A stretch of DNA of 64,000 bases from an uncultured Bryobacterales bacterium (GTDB taxonomy: Bacteria > Acidobacteriota > Terriglobia > Bryobacterales > UBA6623). Under the pieces are notes generated by a model. That model was not told the origin of the DNA. It made no database searches and saw only the letters and a program-made list of their open reading frames with translations. Below, one piece after another: positions 47,246 through 57,023 of this stretch (positions are counted from its first letter, which is position 1; every line of letters begins with the position of its first letter). Where the stretch lies: positions 3,794,062 to 3,858,061 of the forward strand of contig OX638379.1 of the NCBI GenBank assembly GCA_951813605.1. Direction: 5' to 3'. Made by a program: the position numbers and the translations under genes.

Positions 47246-48946
47246 ATGAACGCTACGATGCAAGCGGCCGACGCGGGCCGCGAGCCCGAATTCCTTTACG
47301 AATTCGACCGCGAGCCGATTCCGAAGTCCCGGCTGCTCGGACCGGGGCATTTCGCCGGAGCGTACGCCGGCGAGCATGTCGCCGCGACCGAGTTCGTCAT
47401 CGGAGTCACATTCGTCAACTGGGGCGCCAGCGTCCAGGACATCTTTCTTGGCCTGGTGATAGGCAACCTGCTGGCTGTCCTGACTTGGACGCTGGTTTGC
47501 GCCCCGATCGCCGTGGAAACGCGCCTGACCCTGTACTGGTACTTGCGCAAGATCGGGGGACCGCGCCTGACTTCGATCTACAACGTGATCAATGCTTTCC
47601 TGTATTCGATCATGGCGGGCTGCATGATCACCGTCTCGGCGTCGGCCGTGCGAATACCGTTCGGCATCCCGCCGCAGCTCAACTGGTACCCCACAGACTT
47701 CCGGTTTGTCCTCGTCGTGCTGGGAGTCGGCGCGGTGGTCGTGACCCTAGCGGTACTGGGGTTCAAGAAGCTGGCGACCTTCGCCAGTGTCTGCTCGCCG
47801 TGGATGTTCCTGATGTTTGTCGTCGGGGCTATCGCGGTGCTGCCCGAGCTTTTCGCGTCGGCCGGCGGCGGTGGATTCTTCGAAATGGCGCACCAGTCCG
47901 TGTGGACGGGCCAGACGCCTGACGGAAGCGAGCCGATGGGCTTCTGGAAAGTTGCGGCCTTCGCTTGGATCTGCAACCTGGGGATGCACGGCGCGCTGTC
48001 CGACATGGCTCTGTTTCGCTTTGCCAAGAAGTCGTCGTACGGACTGTACTCGTCGTTCGGCATGTTTCTCGGGCACTACTTGGCTTGGATCTGTGCCGGC
48101 CTCATGGGCGCTGGAGCGGCGCTGCTGATGGGGCGGTCTCTGGTCCAACTCGATGCGGGGGAAGTCGGATATCAGGCGCTCGGCTGGGTCGGGGCGCTTG
48201 CGGTCGTCATCGCCGGATGGACGACATCGAACCCGACCCTCTACCGCGTCGGCCTGGCACTCCAGGCTGTAACGCCCAACTGGTCGCGCGCCAAGGTAAC
48301 GCTCGTCGCGGGAGTCGCAACAACGGCGGTTGCCTGCTTTCCGTTCGTCTTCACCGGGCTGCTGGACTATGTCGCCCTCTACGGCCTGCTGATCTCGCCT
48401 GTGGGAGCGATCGTGGTGACCGAGCACTGGATCTTCCCGCGTACCGGCCTGAATCGGTATTGGGCCACCGGCAAGGGGCTGACACTGAACTGGGCAGCCC
48501 TGCTGACCTGGGGGCTTTCCGTAGGGCTCGCCGTAGCTCTGGAGCGGGGCGGAGTGCTGCATTTGTTCTACCTGTTCCTGCCCGTATACGCATTCGCCAT
48601 GGTCGCTTATTGGGTCCTCGCAAGGGCGATGGGAGCGGCGGAGCCGGGAAGCGCGGAAGAATCGCCAGCAGTCGCCGATGAACCGGACTCTTGCGGGATG
48701 GCCCCGTCCGCGGAACCCGGGAGTACCGTGAGCATGCTGCTCTCCGGAGGCGTCGCGGCCTTGGCGCTTGCCTCCTGCCTCTGGCTCGGGTACTGCGTGC
48801 TGGAGGCCTCCCCCGACAGCTACGGGACCGCGCTTAGCTCGCTTCACTCCCGACTGACGATTCCCACGTTGATTTACTTCGTGGCCGGAACGGTGTACAT
48901 CACGTTTCGCGATCGGCGCAAGCAGGGCGCCGAGTTGGGATCGTAG
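47246..48946 (+). CDS. NCS1-like (purine-cytosine permease family) transporter
   Basis: 566-residue membrane protein with about 12 helices in the main part (for example [40 protein letters not shown] and [20 protein letters not shown]). A hydrophilic segment (about 468-500, rich in Glu, Ala and Ser) and two further helices ([20 protein letters not shown] and [18 protein letters not shown]) follow. The layout resembles the nucleobase:cation symporter-1 family, with [17 protein letters not shown] as a cytoplasmic loop. The substrate is unknown; being 28 nt after rhaA, L-rhamnose or a related compound is a candidate, though NCS1 proteins normally carry nucleobases. ATG 47246 has GGGGAA upstream. 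Confidence 0.78.
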   Translation: MNATMQAADAGREPEFLYEFDREPIPKSRLLGPGHFAGAYAGEHVAATEFVIGVTFVNWGASVQDIFLGLVIGNLLAVLTWTLVCAPIAVETRLTLYWYLRKIGGPRLTSIYNVINAFLYSIMAGCMITVSASAVRIPFGIPPQLNWYPTDFRFVLVVLGVGAVVVTLAVLGFKKLATFASVCSPWMFLMFVVGAIAVLPELFASAGGGGFFEMAHQSVWTGQTPDGSEPMGFWKVAAFAWICNLGMHGALSDMALFRFAKKSSYGLYSSFGMFLGHYLAWICAGLMGAGAALLMGRSLVQLDAGEVGYQALGWVGALAVVIAGWTTSNPTLYRVGLALQAVTPNWSRAKVTLVAGVATTAVACFPFVFTGLLDYVALYGLLISPVGAIVVTEHWIFPRTGLNRYWATGKGLTLNWAALLTWGLSVGLAVALERGGVLHLFYLFLPVYAFAMVAYWVLARAMGAAEPGSAEESPAVADEPDSCGMAPSAEPGSTVSMLLSGGVAALALASCLWLGYCVLEASPDSYGTALSSLHSRLTIPTLIYFVAGTVYITFRDRRKQGAELGS

Positions 48947-49086
48947 GACGCCGCGATGTTCTATCCGGGCCATCGTGCGAGACAACGATTGAGTTATCTG
49001 CAATTGACGCTCGAGCGGCCGCGGCCGGCTCCTGGAACGAGCTGTCCGCGTGTCGCGGGAGGAGCCGAACGCGAGGATCGGAAGCG

Positions 49087-50190
49087 ATGAAGATCAAGCG
49101 AATCAGAGCCTACCAAGTGGACCTGCCGCTCGTGGAGGGACCGTACCGCTGGTCCGGAGGCAACACGGTCGCCGTCTTCGACAGCACGATCGTGCGCGTT
49201 GAAACAGACAGCGGCATTTCAGGCTACGGAGAAGTCTGCCCGCTGGGGCCGGCCTACCTCCCTGCGTACGCGGAAGGGGCTCGCACCGGAATCGCGGAAT
49301 TGGGCCCCGCCTTGCTTGGACTGGATCCGAGGCAGCTCGGAGTTCTGAACGGCGCCATGGACGAGGCCCTGAAGGGCCATCCGTACGTCAAGTCGCCGAT
49401 CGATATCGCGTGCTGGGACATCCTCGGCCAGGTAGCGGGCCTGCCAGCTTGCGAGTTGCTGGGCGGCCGCTACGGCGAGGACTTCGTCCTTTACCGGGCG
49501 ATTTCCCAGGAACCGCCCGCGCGGATGGCCGAGCTCGTTGCCAAGCATCGAGCAGGCGGTTACACGCGCTTCCAGCTAAAGGTCGGCTCGAATCCGGCTG
49601 AAGACATCGAACGCATCCGAGCGGCCGCGGCAGTCGTAGGACCGGAAGACCGTTTGATCGCCGACGCTAATACGGGTTGGCTTATGCATGACGCCATGCG
49701 GGTAGTGCGAGCTGTCCGAGACATCGATCTCTACGTTGAGCAACCTTGCCTTTCCTATGAGGAGTGCCTGTCAATCCGCTCGCACACACGGCATCCGTTC
49801 GTGCTGGACGAGTCGATCGACAGTGTTCGCGCCCTTCTGCGCGCCCGCGAGGATAACGCGATGGACGTGATCAATCTAAAGATCAGCAAGCTCGGCGGAC
49901 TCACCAAGGCCCGCCAGGTGCGCGACCTGTGCGTCGCGCTCGGAATCGCCATGACGGTCGAGGACACTTGGGGCGGCGACTTCACAACGGCGGCGATCGC
50001 CCACCTGGCGCACAGCACGCCGCCGAAGTTCCTGTTCACGTCGACGGACTTCAATAGCTACCTGACAGTCAGCACAGCCCTGAATCCACCGCTTCGCCAG
50101 CGCGGGCGGCTGGCCGCGCCGCGAGCGCCGGGGCTAGGCCTGCGCCCCCGCGCGGAAGTGCTCGGCGAGCCCGTTCTAGTGATTGAATGA
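49087..50190 (+). CDS. Enolase-superfamily dehydratase, probably cis-3-hydroxy-L-proline dehydratase
   Basis: 367-residue mandelate racemase/muconate lactonising-type enzyme. The N-terminal lid domain has [19 protein letters not shown] and [20 protein letters not shown], sequences I recall as closely matching characterised cis-3-hydroxy-L-proline dehydratase (C3LHypD). In the barrel the catalytic lysines are likely in FQLKVGS and [10 protein letters not shown], and the metal acids in [16 protein letters not shown] and VLDESID. It would turn cis-3-hydroxy-L-proline into delta-1-pyrroline-2-carboxylate. The convergent neighbour is an ornithine cyclodeaminase-family protein that would reduce this product to L-proline, which supports the call. 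GAGGATCGGAAGCG before the ATG gives a ribosome binding site. Confidence 0.82.
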   Translation: MKIKRIRAYQVDLPLVEGPYRWSGGNTVAVFDSTIVRVETDSGISGYGEVCPLGPAYLPAYAEGARTGIAELGPALLGLDPRQLGVLNGAMDEALKGHPYVKSPIDIACWDILGQVAGLPACELLGGRYGEDFVLYRAISQEPPARMAELVAKHRAGGYTRFQLKVGSNPAEDIERIRAAAAVVGPEDRLIADANTGWLMHDAMRVVRAVRDIDLYVEQPCLSYEECLSIRSHTRHPFVLDESIDSVRALLRAREDNAMDVINLKISKLGGLTKARQVRDLCVALGIAMTVEDTWGGDFTTAAIAHLAHSTPPKFLFTSTDFNSYLTVSTALNPPLRQRGRLAAPRAPGLGLRPRAEVLGEPVLVIE

Positions 50191-50192
50191 AC

Positions 50193-51182
50193 CTACCAAT
50201 CGATCCGAGCGCCGACTCCCGATTCGCGGGCCTTTCGCAACACAGCCCCGGCGGCGGCGACATCCTGGGCGGCCAGTCCCACGGACTTGAAAACCGTCAA
50301 TTGGGTGCTTGAGCGGCGGCCATCGCTAAGCCCGAGCACCAAGCTGCCAAGGTCGCAGTGTATGTGCTCAGCGCCGAAAAGGCCCTCGGACATCGGAATG
50401 AGGATATCGCCAGCCTCTTCGAGAGCGGATTCTCGGTCGTCCACCACGACACGTGCCCTTGCAACCGTCGCGCCGGGCATTTCCCGGTCTTCCGGCTGGA
50501 AGGAACCGATCGCGTTGATGTGAATCCCGTCCGGGACACAGAGATCTTCGAAGACCGGGACGCGCGAAGTCGTCGCCACGGAGGCCACGTCCGCGCCGGC
50601 AAGTGCTTCTGCGGGCGAGTTGACGGCTCGCAGTCCGCGGGAGACGGGAACGCAGCCGGAAAGGTCATTCGCCATCGACCTGGCTGATGCAATGTTGGGA
50701 TTGAAAATGCGGACCTCTTGGATCGACCGCACCGTGCAGATCGCACGCACTTGAGTGCGGGCGTGAACGCCGCTCCCGAACACTGCCAGCACCTCGCTCT
50801 CCGGACGCGCAAGCAGGTCGGTGGCCAAGCCGCACGCGGCGGCGGTGCGAATCGCCGTGAGGGAGCCGCCGTCCAACAGGGCTTGCGGCACACCGGTTTC
50901 CGCGTCAATCGCTAGAACGGTGCCGTGGATGGCCCGCAAGCCGCGTCGCGAGTTCTCGGGGAACACCGAGACGACCTTGGCGACGAGCAGAGGCCGCTGC
51001 GGGGATTCCAGCGCGGCCGACATGACCAGCGTCGCGCCGCGCTTGCCGCCCGTGCGCAGCACGGCCCTTGGCGGTGCCTGAATCCTCCCCTGTACGTGCG
51101 CGGCGAAGGCCGATCGCATGGCAGAGACTGCCTTGTCCATCGGCAGCAGGCGGGCGATCTCGTCCGGGCCCAGAACGATCAT
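50193..51182 (-). CDS. Ornithine cyclodeaminase/mu-crystallin family, probable delta-1-pyrroline-2-carboxylate reductase
   Basis: 329-residue NAD(P)-dependent enzyme. The N-terminal part has MIVLGPDEIARLLPMDKAVSAM. The substrate-binding motif KVVSVFPENSRRGLRAIHG includes a lysine, and GGSLTAIRTAAACGLATDLLA follows. The Rossmann domain begins LAVFGSGVHARTQVRAIC, and DGIHINAIGSFQPEDRE is typical of the family. Members include ornithine cyclodeaminase, alanine dehydrogenase and Pyr2C reductase. The adjacent convergent C3LHyp dehydratase points to the last. The gene converges with that dehydratase (2 nt between stops) and overlaps the symporter stop by 4 nt (ATGA), so it is in the symporter operon. 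Confidence 0.8.
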   Translation of the reverse strand: MIVLGPDEIARLLPMDKAVSAMRSAFAAHVQGRIQAPPRAVLRTGGKRGATLVMSAALESPQRPLLVAKVVSVFPENSRRGLRAIHGTVLAIDAETGVPQALLDGGSLTAIRTAAACGLATDLLARPESEVLAVFGSGVHARTQVRAICTVRSIQEVRIFNPNIASARSMANDLSGCVPVSRGLRAVNSPAEALAGADVASVATTSRVPVFEDLCVPDGIHINAIGSFQPEDREMPGATVARARVVVDDRESALEEAGDILIPMSEGLFGAEHIHCDLGSLVLGLSDGRRSSTQLTVFKSVGLAAQDVAAAGAVLRKARESGVGARIDW

Positions 51183-52738
51183 GCCAAGTTGTTGCGCTCC
51201 CGGGCCGACGCGGCGAGCCGCCTGTTGCACAGCAGCAGAACCGCGGCGACGAGCCCGATCTGGAATAGCACGGTGCCGACATTCTCTACGTTGCCCGGAT
51301 CGAACGGCAGCAACCACCCCTGGGGGTCGTCGCGCCAGGCTTGGTACAGGAGCCAGGCCGTCAGGACAACCGCCTCGAACGGCACCACGGCGCGGATGAC
51401 GAAATCCCACCAGCGGCCGATCCGAATGTTCGAGTGCTCCTGGTTCAGTGTCTCCTCCCGGAACTTGCGGACGCCGTAACGTCCGACAGCCAGTGCGAAG
51501 AACAGTCCGGACAAGATCAACGCCATGCTCCAGACCCAGTCCTGGTTGTCAAGAACCTTCATGCTCAAGGCCGACGGCAGGCCGAGCAAGAACATCACCG
51601 CCGCGATCCCCAGAATCGCCTTGCGGCGTTGGAATCCCGCGTCCACGAACGCCCGAGCCGTCAGCTCGAGCATCGAGATGAGGCTCGTGAAAGCAGCCAG
51701 CGCGAGAGCAACGAAGAACAGCGCCATGAAGAACCCGCCCGCAGGGATTGATCGGAACAGTTCGGGCATCCAGATAAAAGTGATGCCGGCGTTGTCCTCG
51801 GAGAACACGGTTTCCTGCATCAGCTCCTCCGAGAAGGGCCGGCCGTCCCGCACCGCTTCCTCCAGCGAAGCGAGGCCCCGCAGCTGGCTGGGATCCTCGG
51901 CCGCCCGTTCCAGCAGCGGTGGAACCGCCGAGAACACCGTGCAAAAAACCATGATCCCGGCAAGCAGCGAGATCGCGTTGTTCGCGGCGGGCAAGACGAA
52001 GCTGTTCAGAGCCGTGTCCTCGCGCTCGCGCTGGTAGGCCGCGTAGCACAGCACGAGGCCCCAGCCCGCGCCGGTGTCCCACGCGTTTTGGGTCAGTGCT
52101 TCGGTCCATAAGCGGGCGTTCGTCAGCTCGCCCCAGTCGATCCCGAACAGGAAGGCGAGGCCGTCGGAAGCTCCGGGCAGCGACAATGCCCGGACGACGA
52201 GAATCAAGATCAGGACGATCAGGGCGGGCATCAGCACCCTCGTGACCTTCTCAATTGCGGTCACGCCCCTGAATACGACCAGCGCGGCCAGCCCGAGCAT
52301 CGCAGCATGCGCCGCGGCAGGCAATGCCGAGCCTGTGAAGTCAAACCAGAATGCCCCGGGCGCAGGTGCCGCGAGCTCGCCGCCGATTGCGGCCACCGCG
52401 TAGCGCGCGGTCCAGCCCGCGACTACGGAGTAATAGCAAGCGATCGCCGACGCGACGAACACGACCAAGGCGCCCGTCCAAGCCCATCCGGGGCCGGCAA
52501 GCTGCACGAACGCGCGAACCGGCCCGCAGCGCGTCTTGCGGGCGAGCCCGAATTCCAGCAGGACGAGGGGCACGGACCACAGGAACAGGAAGACAAGCCA
52601 AGCAACCAGGAACTCGCCGCCGCCGCTCTGGGCAGCAATGCGCGGAAACCGCCAGATATTGCCGGTGCCGACGGCCATGCCCAGCATGGCCAGCATCATG
52701 GTCCATCTAGATGTAAAACGCGGCTGAGGCATGGGCAT
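51179..52738 (-). CDS. Sodium:neurotransmitter symporter family (LeuT/SNF) transporter
   Basis: 519-residue, about 12-helix sodium-coupled amino-acid transporter. The hallmark of helix 1, MLGMAVGTGNIWRFPRIAAQ, contains the sodium- and substrate-binding unwound region, and GGGEFLVAWLVFLFL forms helix 2. NAWDTGAGWGLVLCYAAYQ is the usual helix 6 motif, and FFVALALAAFTSLISMLE corresponds to helix 8. Helix 12 is near the C-terminus. Its operon partner is the putative Pyr2C reductase, so hydroxyproline or proline is the likely substrate. ATG 52738 is chosen; a TTG at 52741 and an ATG at 52732 are equally possible starts. Confidence 0.9.
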   Translation of the reverse strand: MPMPQPRFTSRWTMMLAMLGMAVGTGNIWRFPRIAAQSGGGEFLVAWLVFLFLWSVPLVLLEFGLARKTRCGPVRAFVQLAGPGWAWTGALVVFVASAIACYYSVVAGWTARYAVAAIGGELAAPAPGAFWFDFTGSALPAAAHAAMLGLAALVVFRGVTAIEKVTRVLMPALIVLILILVVRALSLPGASDGLAFLFGIDWGELTNARLWTEALTQNAWDTGAGWGLVLCYAAYQREREDTALNSFVLPAANNAISLLAGIMVFCTVFSAVPPLLERAAEDPSQLRGLASLEEAVRDGRPFSEELMQETVFSEDNAGITFIWMPELFRSIPAGGFFMALFFVALALAAFTSLISMLELTARAFVDAGFQRRKAILGIAAVMFLLGLPSALSMKVLDNQDWVWSMALILSGLFFALAVGRYGVRKFREETLNQEHSNIRIGRWWDFVIRAVVPFEAVVLTAWLLYQAWRDDPQGWLLPFDPGNVENVGTVLFQIGLVAAVLLLCNRRLAASARERNNLA

Positions 52739-52872
52739 CAAATGCCCGTGCCCGCAGGGCCCGAGACCTCAGGCCTCTCGCCGTAGGACACTGGGCCGAT
52801 TATGGCACACGGGTCACGGGGCAAAACAAGCTCGCATGCGGCGGACTGTCGCCGGACTTCGCGGGATCGAAG

Positions 52873-55800
52873 CTAGAACTCGAGCCGAAGCGCGAATTGA
52901 ATCTGCCTTCCGGTGGAGCCCACGAGAATGCCGCCGATGCGCCCGAAGTCGCCGCGGCCCCGGACCGTGCCGGGATTGCCGAAGCTCGGGCGGTTGATGA
53001 TGTTGAACAAGTCCGTCCTGAACTGCAAGCGATACCGCTCGGTGAAGTTGAACCACTTGTGAGCGGAAATGTCGATGCCTGCGAACCCCGGCCCGCAGCA
53101 CAGCGTGCGCGGCGAACTGCCGAATACGCCTACGCCGGGCGCTCCGAAGGCCGATGTGCTGAAGAACTCGCGCAGGAACTCCGCCCGCGCACGGCCGCCC
53201 GACAATGCCGGGTCGCCGACCAAGTTCGGCCGTTGCGAGTGCGAGAAGGTATTGCTTCGGTTCGTTCGCTCAACAACACCATACGGGATGCCGGACCGAA
53301 ACTCCGTGATCGTGCCTACTCCCCATCCGCCCGCTACCTGATTGAGGACAGCGTTCTGGATGTCGAGGGACCGGCCCCTCCCCACGGGAAGATCGTACAC
53401 GACGCTCGTGATGAACCGATGCGGCGTGTGATTGCCGGAATACGACTTGTCGAGATGGCGCAGTTCGATGTGCTGGTACCCGTTCCCCGCGCCGCCAGCC
53501 AGCTCCGTGGCGGCCTCGACGTCGTCTAGGAATCTTGACCAGGTGTAGTTCATCAAGAAGCTCAATCCGCCCGAATAGCGCTTCTCCAGCTTCGTGTTGA
53601 GAGCGTGGTAGGCGGAGTTGCCGAAGTCCGGATACACGAGGTTCACGCCGTTGAATTGCGGATAGGGCCGCAACGCCTGGTCCTGCCGCCCGGGCCCGCG
53701 ACCGCTCGCCAGCGGGATCATGTTGATGTTGAGAATGTTGGAACTCAGCTGATGCCCCACGTTTCCGAGGTACGAGAGTTCGAATACGCTGTTGCCCGGC
53801 AACTGCTTCTGAATGGTCAAGTTCCATTGATGCGAATAGCCGTTGCTGTGGTTGTCTTGGAGGAATTCGGGAGAGAACCGGGGGCGCGAGCCGAGCGGCA
53901 CGGCCCCGAACGATGCATCCAAGGCCTCGCCCGGAGGAGGCGGCGGAAGGCCGTCCTGGAACCGGAACGCCGGCGTGAAGCCGCCATCGGGCGAGGAGAA
54001 CGATGCAAGCCTGCTGAAGCCGGCGCTAAAGCGGGTCGCCACCTGGCTGATATAGACCGGATAGTAGACGACTCCGTATCCACCTCGGACGACGAGGTCG
54101 TCTCGCGGGCGGTAGGCGAAACCGAATCGCGGGCCGAAATTGTTGCGGTCGAAATCGTGGGAGTACTTGTCGTACCCGTCGCGTCCCGCGAAGGTCATGA
54201 TGCCGGGGGTGCCGGACACGGGATTGGTCTTGGTGATGTCGAACCCGCTCTGCTGGTTGTCCTCCTCCCATCGGGGCGAGTCCATCGCCCAGCGCAGCCC
54301 TAGGTTGAGGGTAAGCGTCGGCGTCACCTTCCAGTCGTCCTGGACGAACGCGGCGACGTAGTCGGTCCGCGGGTGGATGGGCTCGTTGTCGAGCAGGGTC
54401 GCGCCGGTCGTCCAGCCGAGCAACAGCGACGCCATCCCGTCTCCGGTAGCGCGGTCGTTGAAGTTGAAGAATCCGCCGGCGCGCTGGTTTTGTTCGTCCT
54501 GGAATCGCGAGTAGCGGAAGTTGAAGCCCAGCTTGATCTGGTGGCTGGACTTGATCCAAGTCAGGTTGTTGATGGCTTGGATCGTCTTGACGATCGGGAC
54601 GACGCGCTCGTGGTTGCCTGCGCCCAGGCGCGTCAGGCCCGTCGGGAAGATGCTCGCGAAGAAGGAGGAATCTACGCCGCCCACGCCCAGCTCGCCGTTC
54701 TTGCCCGACTGCCAGCCGAACGACCGGTTGATGTGCTGGCGGTTGCCCCAGTTGTAGCGGAAATCGTTGATTACGCCGGGCGAGAAGTTGTGGACCCACG
54801 CTATCGTGATCTGATCGTGGTCGTTGCTGATGTTGGCGGCAATCGGGTCCGCCACCTCGACCGGGAACCTCGGCAGATTCACCGCGACATTCGGCGAGGC
54901 CGTGTAGCGCCCGAATATGCGGTCGCTCGGGCCGAAGTAGTGATCCACGCGAGTTGTGTATACGTTTTGATCCAAGGGGTTCGAAACGTTGAAGAGGTAG
55001 TTGTCGCGGGGGCGGCGGGTAATGTCGTTCCCGTCGCGATTGGGCTTGGGATAGAAGCCCGCGAACTGCCGCCCGAGCGGGTCCATGCGAGATTGCGGGA
55101 TCATCTGGCCGGGGAACGGCTCTCCCGTCAACGGGTCCAGGATCGTTGTGTCCACGCGATTCGAGAAGTCGCCTTGCACCTCGAGAGGATGGGGAATGTC
55201 GTCGCTCGAAAACGTTCGTCCGGTCCTGCGGCGAGCGCCTTCCCAATTGAAGAAGAAGAAGGTCTTGTCCTTCTTGATCGGTCCGCCGACGGACACGCCG
55301 AAGATGTTGTAGCGGAGCGGCGCCTTGCCGGCGGCGAAGAAAGTCCTGGCGTCGAGCGCGTCGTTGCGGAGGAACTCGTAGCCCGCTCCGTGGTACTCGT
55401 TCGTGCCCGAGCGAGTGGTCATTAGTATGAAGCCCCCGCCGGTGCGGCCGTACTCGGCCGAGAGATTGTTGATCTCGACCTTGAATTCCTGCAGCGACTC
55501 GGAGGTGGGGTTCAGTCCCAATTGGGCGATGCCGATCGTGGAATTCTGCACCGAGGTGCCGTCCAGCTGCCACATCTGGTTTCGCGAGCGCCCTCCCGCC
55601 ATCGAAAAGAAGGGCAGCTGCTCGCCTCCCGCGCCTTCGTTGCGGAACACCACCGTTCCGGTCAATCGCACCAGCGAGGCCGCGCGCCGGCTCTCGACAG
55701 GCATGTTCATCACCGTGGCGCGCTCAATCAGCTGGCCCACGGTGGAAGTCTCCGCTTGCAGCAACGGCGCCGCCGCCTCGACCGTCACGGTCTCGGTGAC

Positions 55801-56139
55801 ATCGCCTAGTTCGAGCTGCACGTCGACTGTCCGCACCGTGCTGGTCTCCATGACGATTCCGCCTCGGGTCACGGGCTTGAAACCCTCGCTGAGAACGCTC
55901 AACTCATAGCTGCCCGATTGCAAGAGCGGGAAGGTGTAAAGACCGGCCTCGTTTGTCGCGGTCTCCGTGGAGATTCCCGTGGCAACATTCTCGAGAGTCA
56001 CTCGAGCCCCGGGGACCACGGCGCCGGTGCTGTCGCTGACCGTGCCCTTGAGCTGGCCCGACTGGGCGAATGCCGTGGTCGCGCACAGCAGTAGCGACGC
56101 TCCCAAGGCGCCATTTCCCATCAAGCATCGCAACCGCAT
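52873..56139 (-). CDS. Oar-type TonB-dependent receptor 3
   Basis: 1088-residue outer-membrane receptor. A signal peptide ([17 protein letters not shown]) is followed by a CarboxypepD_reg domain ([20 protein letters not shown], about 27-110), a plug with [20 protein letters not shown] and [20 protein letters not shown], and a long barrel ending in [14 protein letters not shown] 56139 has AGGAGG close before it and a good promoter 70 nt upstream; the longer open frame upstream (to 56526) is ignored. The substrate is unknown. It ends 135 nt before the start of the hydroxyproline symporter gene in the same direction, so joint regulation is possible. Confidence 0.92.
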   Translation of the reverse strand: MRLRCLMGNGALGASLLLCATTAFAQSGQLKGTVSDSTGAVVPGARVTLENVATGISTETATNEAGLYTFPLLQSGSYELSVLSEGFKPVTRGGIVMETSTVRTVDVQLELGDVTETVTVEAAAPLLQAETSTVGQLIERATVMNMPVESRRAASLVRLTGTVVFRNEGAGGEQLPFFSMAGGRSRNQMWQLDGTSVQNSTIGIAQLGLNPTSESLQEFKVEINNLSAEYGRTGGGFILMTTRSGTNEYHGAGYEFLRNDALDARTFFAAGKAPLRYNIFGVSVGGPIKKDKTFFFFNWEGARRRTGRTFSSDDIPHPLEVQGDFSNRVDTTILDPLTGEPFPGQMIPQSRMDPLGRQFAGFYPKPNRDGNDITRRPRDNYLFNVSNPLDQNVYTTRVDHYFGPSDRIFGRYTASPNVAVNLPRFPVEVADPIAANISNDHDQITIAWVHNFSPGVINDFRYNWGNRQHINRSFGWQSGKNGELGVGGVDSSFFASIFPTGLTRLGAGNHERVVPIVKTIQAINNLTWIKSSHQIKLGFNFRYSRFQDEQNQRAGGFFNFNDRATGDGMASLLLGWTTGATLLDNEPIHPRTDYVAAFVQDDWKVTPTLTLNLGLRWAMDSPRWEEDNQQSGFDITKTNPVSGTPGIMTFAGRDGYDKYSHDFDRNNFGPRFGFAYRPRDDLVVRGGYGVVYYPVYISQVATRFSAGFSRLASFSSPDGGFTPAFRFQDGLPPPPPGEALDASFGAVPLGSRPRFSPEFLQDNHSNGYSHQWNLTIQKQLPGNSVFELSYLGNVGHQLSSNILNINMIPLASGRGPGRQDQALRPYPQFNGVNLVYPDFGNSAYHALNTKLEKRYSGGLSFLMNYTWSRFLDDVEAATELAGGAGNGYQHIELRHLDKSYSGNHTPHRFITSVVYDLPVGRGRSLDIQNAVLNQVAGGWGVGTITEFRSGIPYGVVERTNRSNTFSHSQRPNLVGDPALSGGRARAEFLREFFSTSAFGAPGVGVFGSSPRTLCCGPGFAGIDISAHKWFNFTERYRLQFRTDLFNIINRPSFGNPGTVRGRGDFGRIGGILVGSTGRQIQFALRLEF

Positions 56140-56211
56140 ATCATCCTCCTGAGTTGGAATGCCAGAAGCCGCCGCGCTCGGGTACCGCCGCAACGACCCC
56201 AGACGCTCCCG

Positions 56212-56240
56212 ACGATACGCGCACGCCAACGGCAAGTCAA
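56212..56240 (-). promoter_or_regulatory. Promoter of TonB receptor 3
   Basis: On minus TTGACT (56235-56240), 17 bp, TATCGT (56212-56217). The leader before ATG 56139 would be about 66 nt, close to that of receptor 2, which also uses TTGACT. Confidence 0.6.
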
Positions 56241-56451
56241 GAGAAGAAAGCCGCCGAACGCGGATGCAGACCGGTCGGTCCGAGTGCCGTTCAAACCCCT
56301 TTGCACGCCCCGGACGGACGGGTCCGAGCGGATGCGCCACCAAGGCGTCAGAGGCCGCGGGCGGCACCGCGCACCGGAACCCGAGCCCGCCCAAGCCTGT
56401 GTCTTGGGCCGCGAGTGCAGGGCGGGAGCGCCCTCGATCCGGCTCTCGCAA

Positions 56452-56480
56452 TTCACCGCGCCGCGCACTTGGTATACAAT
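56452..56480 (+). promoter_or_regulatory. Putative promoter of coxSLMDEG
   Basis: TTCACC (56452-56457), 17 bp, TACAAT (56475-56480); a leader of about 57 nt with AAGGAGG shortly before the coxS GTG. The stretch 56241-56451 upstream holds no recognisable feature. Confidence 0.5.
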
Positions 56481-56543
56481 CGCGCTGAACATTCCGGCGC
56501 GGGTCGCCACCGCGCCGCCGCTGCACGGAAAGGAGGCGAATCG

Positions 56544-57023
56544 GTGAAAATACCCGTAAGTATCACGATCAACGGCCGCCAGTACGACAGGGACGTCGAA
56601 CCCAGGCTGCTGCTAGTCCATTTCATTCGCGACGTGCTGGGTCTGACCGGCACGAAAGTGGGGTGCGACACGAGCCAGTGCGGCTCATGTACGATCCTGC
56701 TGGAAGGGGTGTCGGCCAAGTCCTGCACGTGCCTCGCGGTCCAAGCCGACGGCGCGTCGATAACGACCATCGAAGGCTTGGCCAGCCACGACGGTCTGCA
56801 CCCGCTCCAAGAATCCTTCTGGAACAAGCACGGACTGCAATGCGGATTCTGCACGCCCGGCATGATATTGGCGTCCCACGAGCTGCTGCGCTGCAATCCG
56901 AATCCCTCGGACGCCGAAATTCGGCACGGCCTCGAGGGCAACCTCTGCCGCTGCACCGGCTACCAGAACATCGTGCGGGCAGTCCGTGACGCGGCTGGGG
57001 CAGCCGAGGGAGGTGCCCAATGA
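56544..57023 (+). CDS. coxS: Molybdenum hydroxylase [2Fe-2S] subunit (CoxS-like)
   Basis: 159 residues from GTG 56544, preceded by AAGGAGG. It has two [2Fe-2S] sites: a plant-ferredoxin type ([14 protein letters not shown] with a later cysteine in SCTCLAVQA) and a helical one (CGFCTPGM and CRCTGYQNI). It carries electrons from the molybdenum subunit to the flavin subunit. It starts the coxSLMDEG series and overlaps coxL by 4 nt (ATGA). Confidence 0.93.
   Translation: MKIPVSITINGRQYDRDVEPRLLLVHFIRDVLGLTGTKVGCDTSQCGSCTILLEGVSAKSCTCLAVQADGASITTIEGLASHDGLHPLQESFWNKHGLQCGFCTPGMILASHELLRCNPNPSDAEIRHGLEGNLCRCTGYQNIVRAVRDAAGAAEGGAQ

Noticed and set aside
54026..55573. 515-codon minus-strand frame inside TonB receptor 3
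   Set aside because: Same strand but another frame than the receptor; Arg/Pro/Gln-rich translation, no motif.
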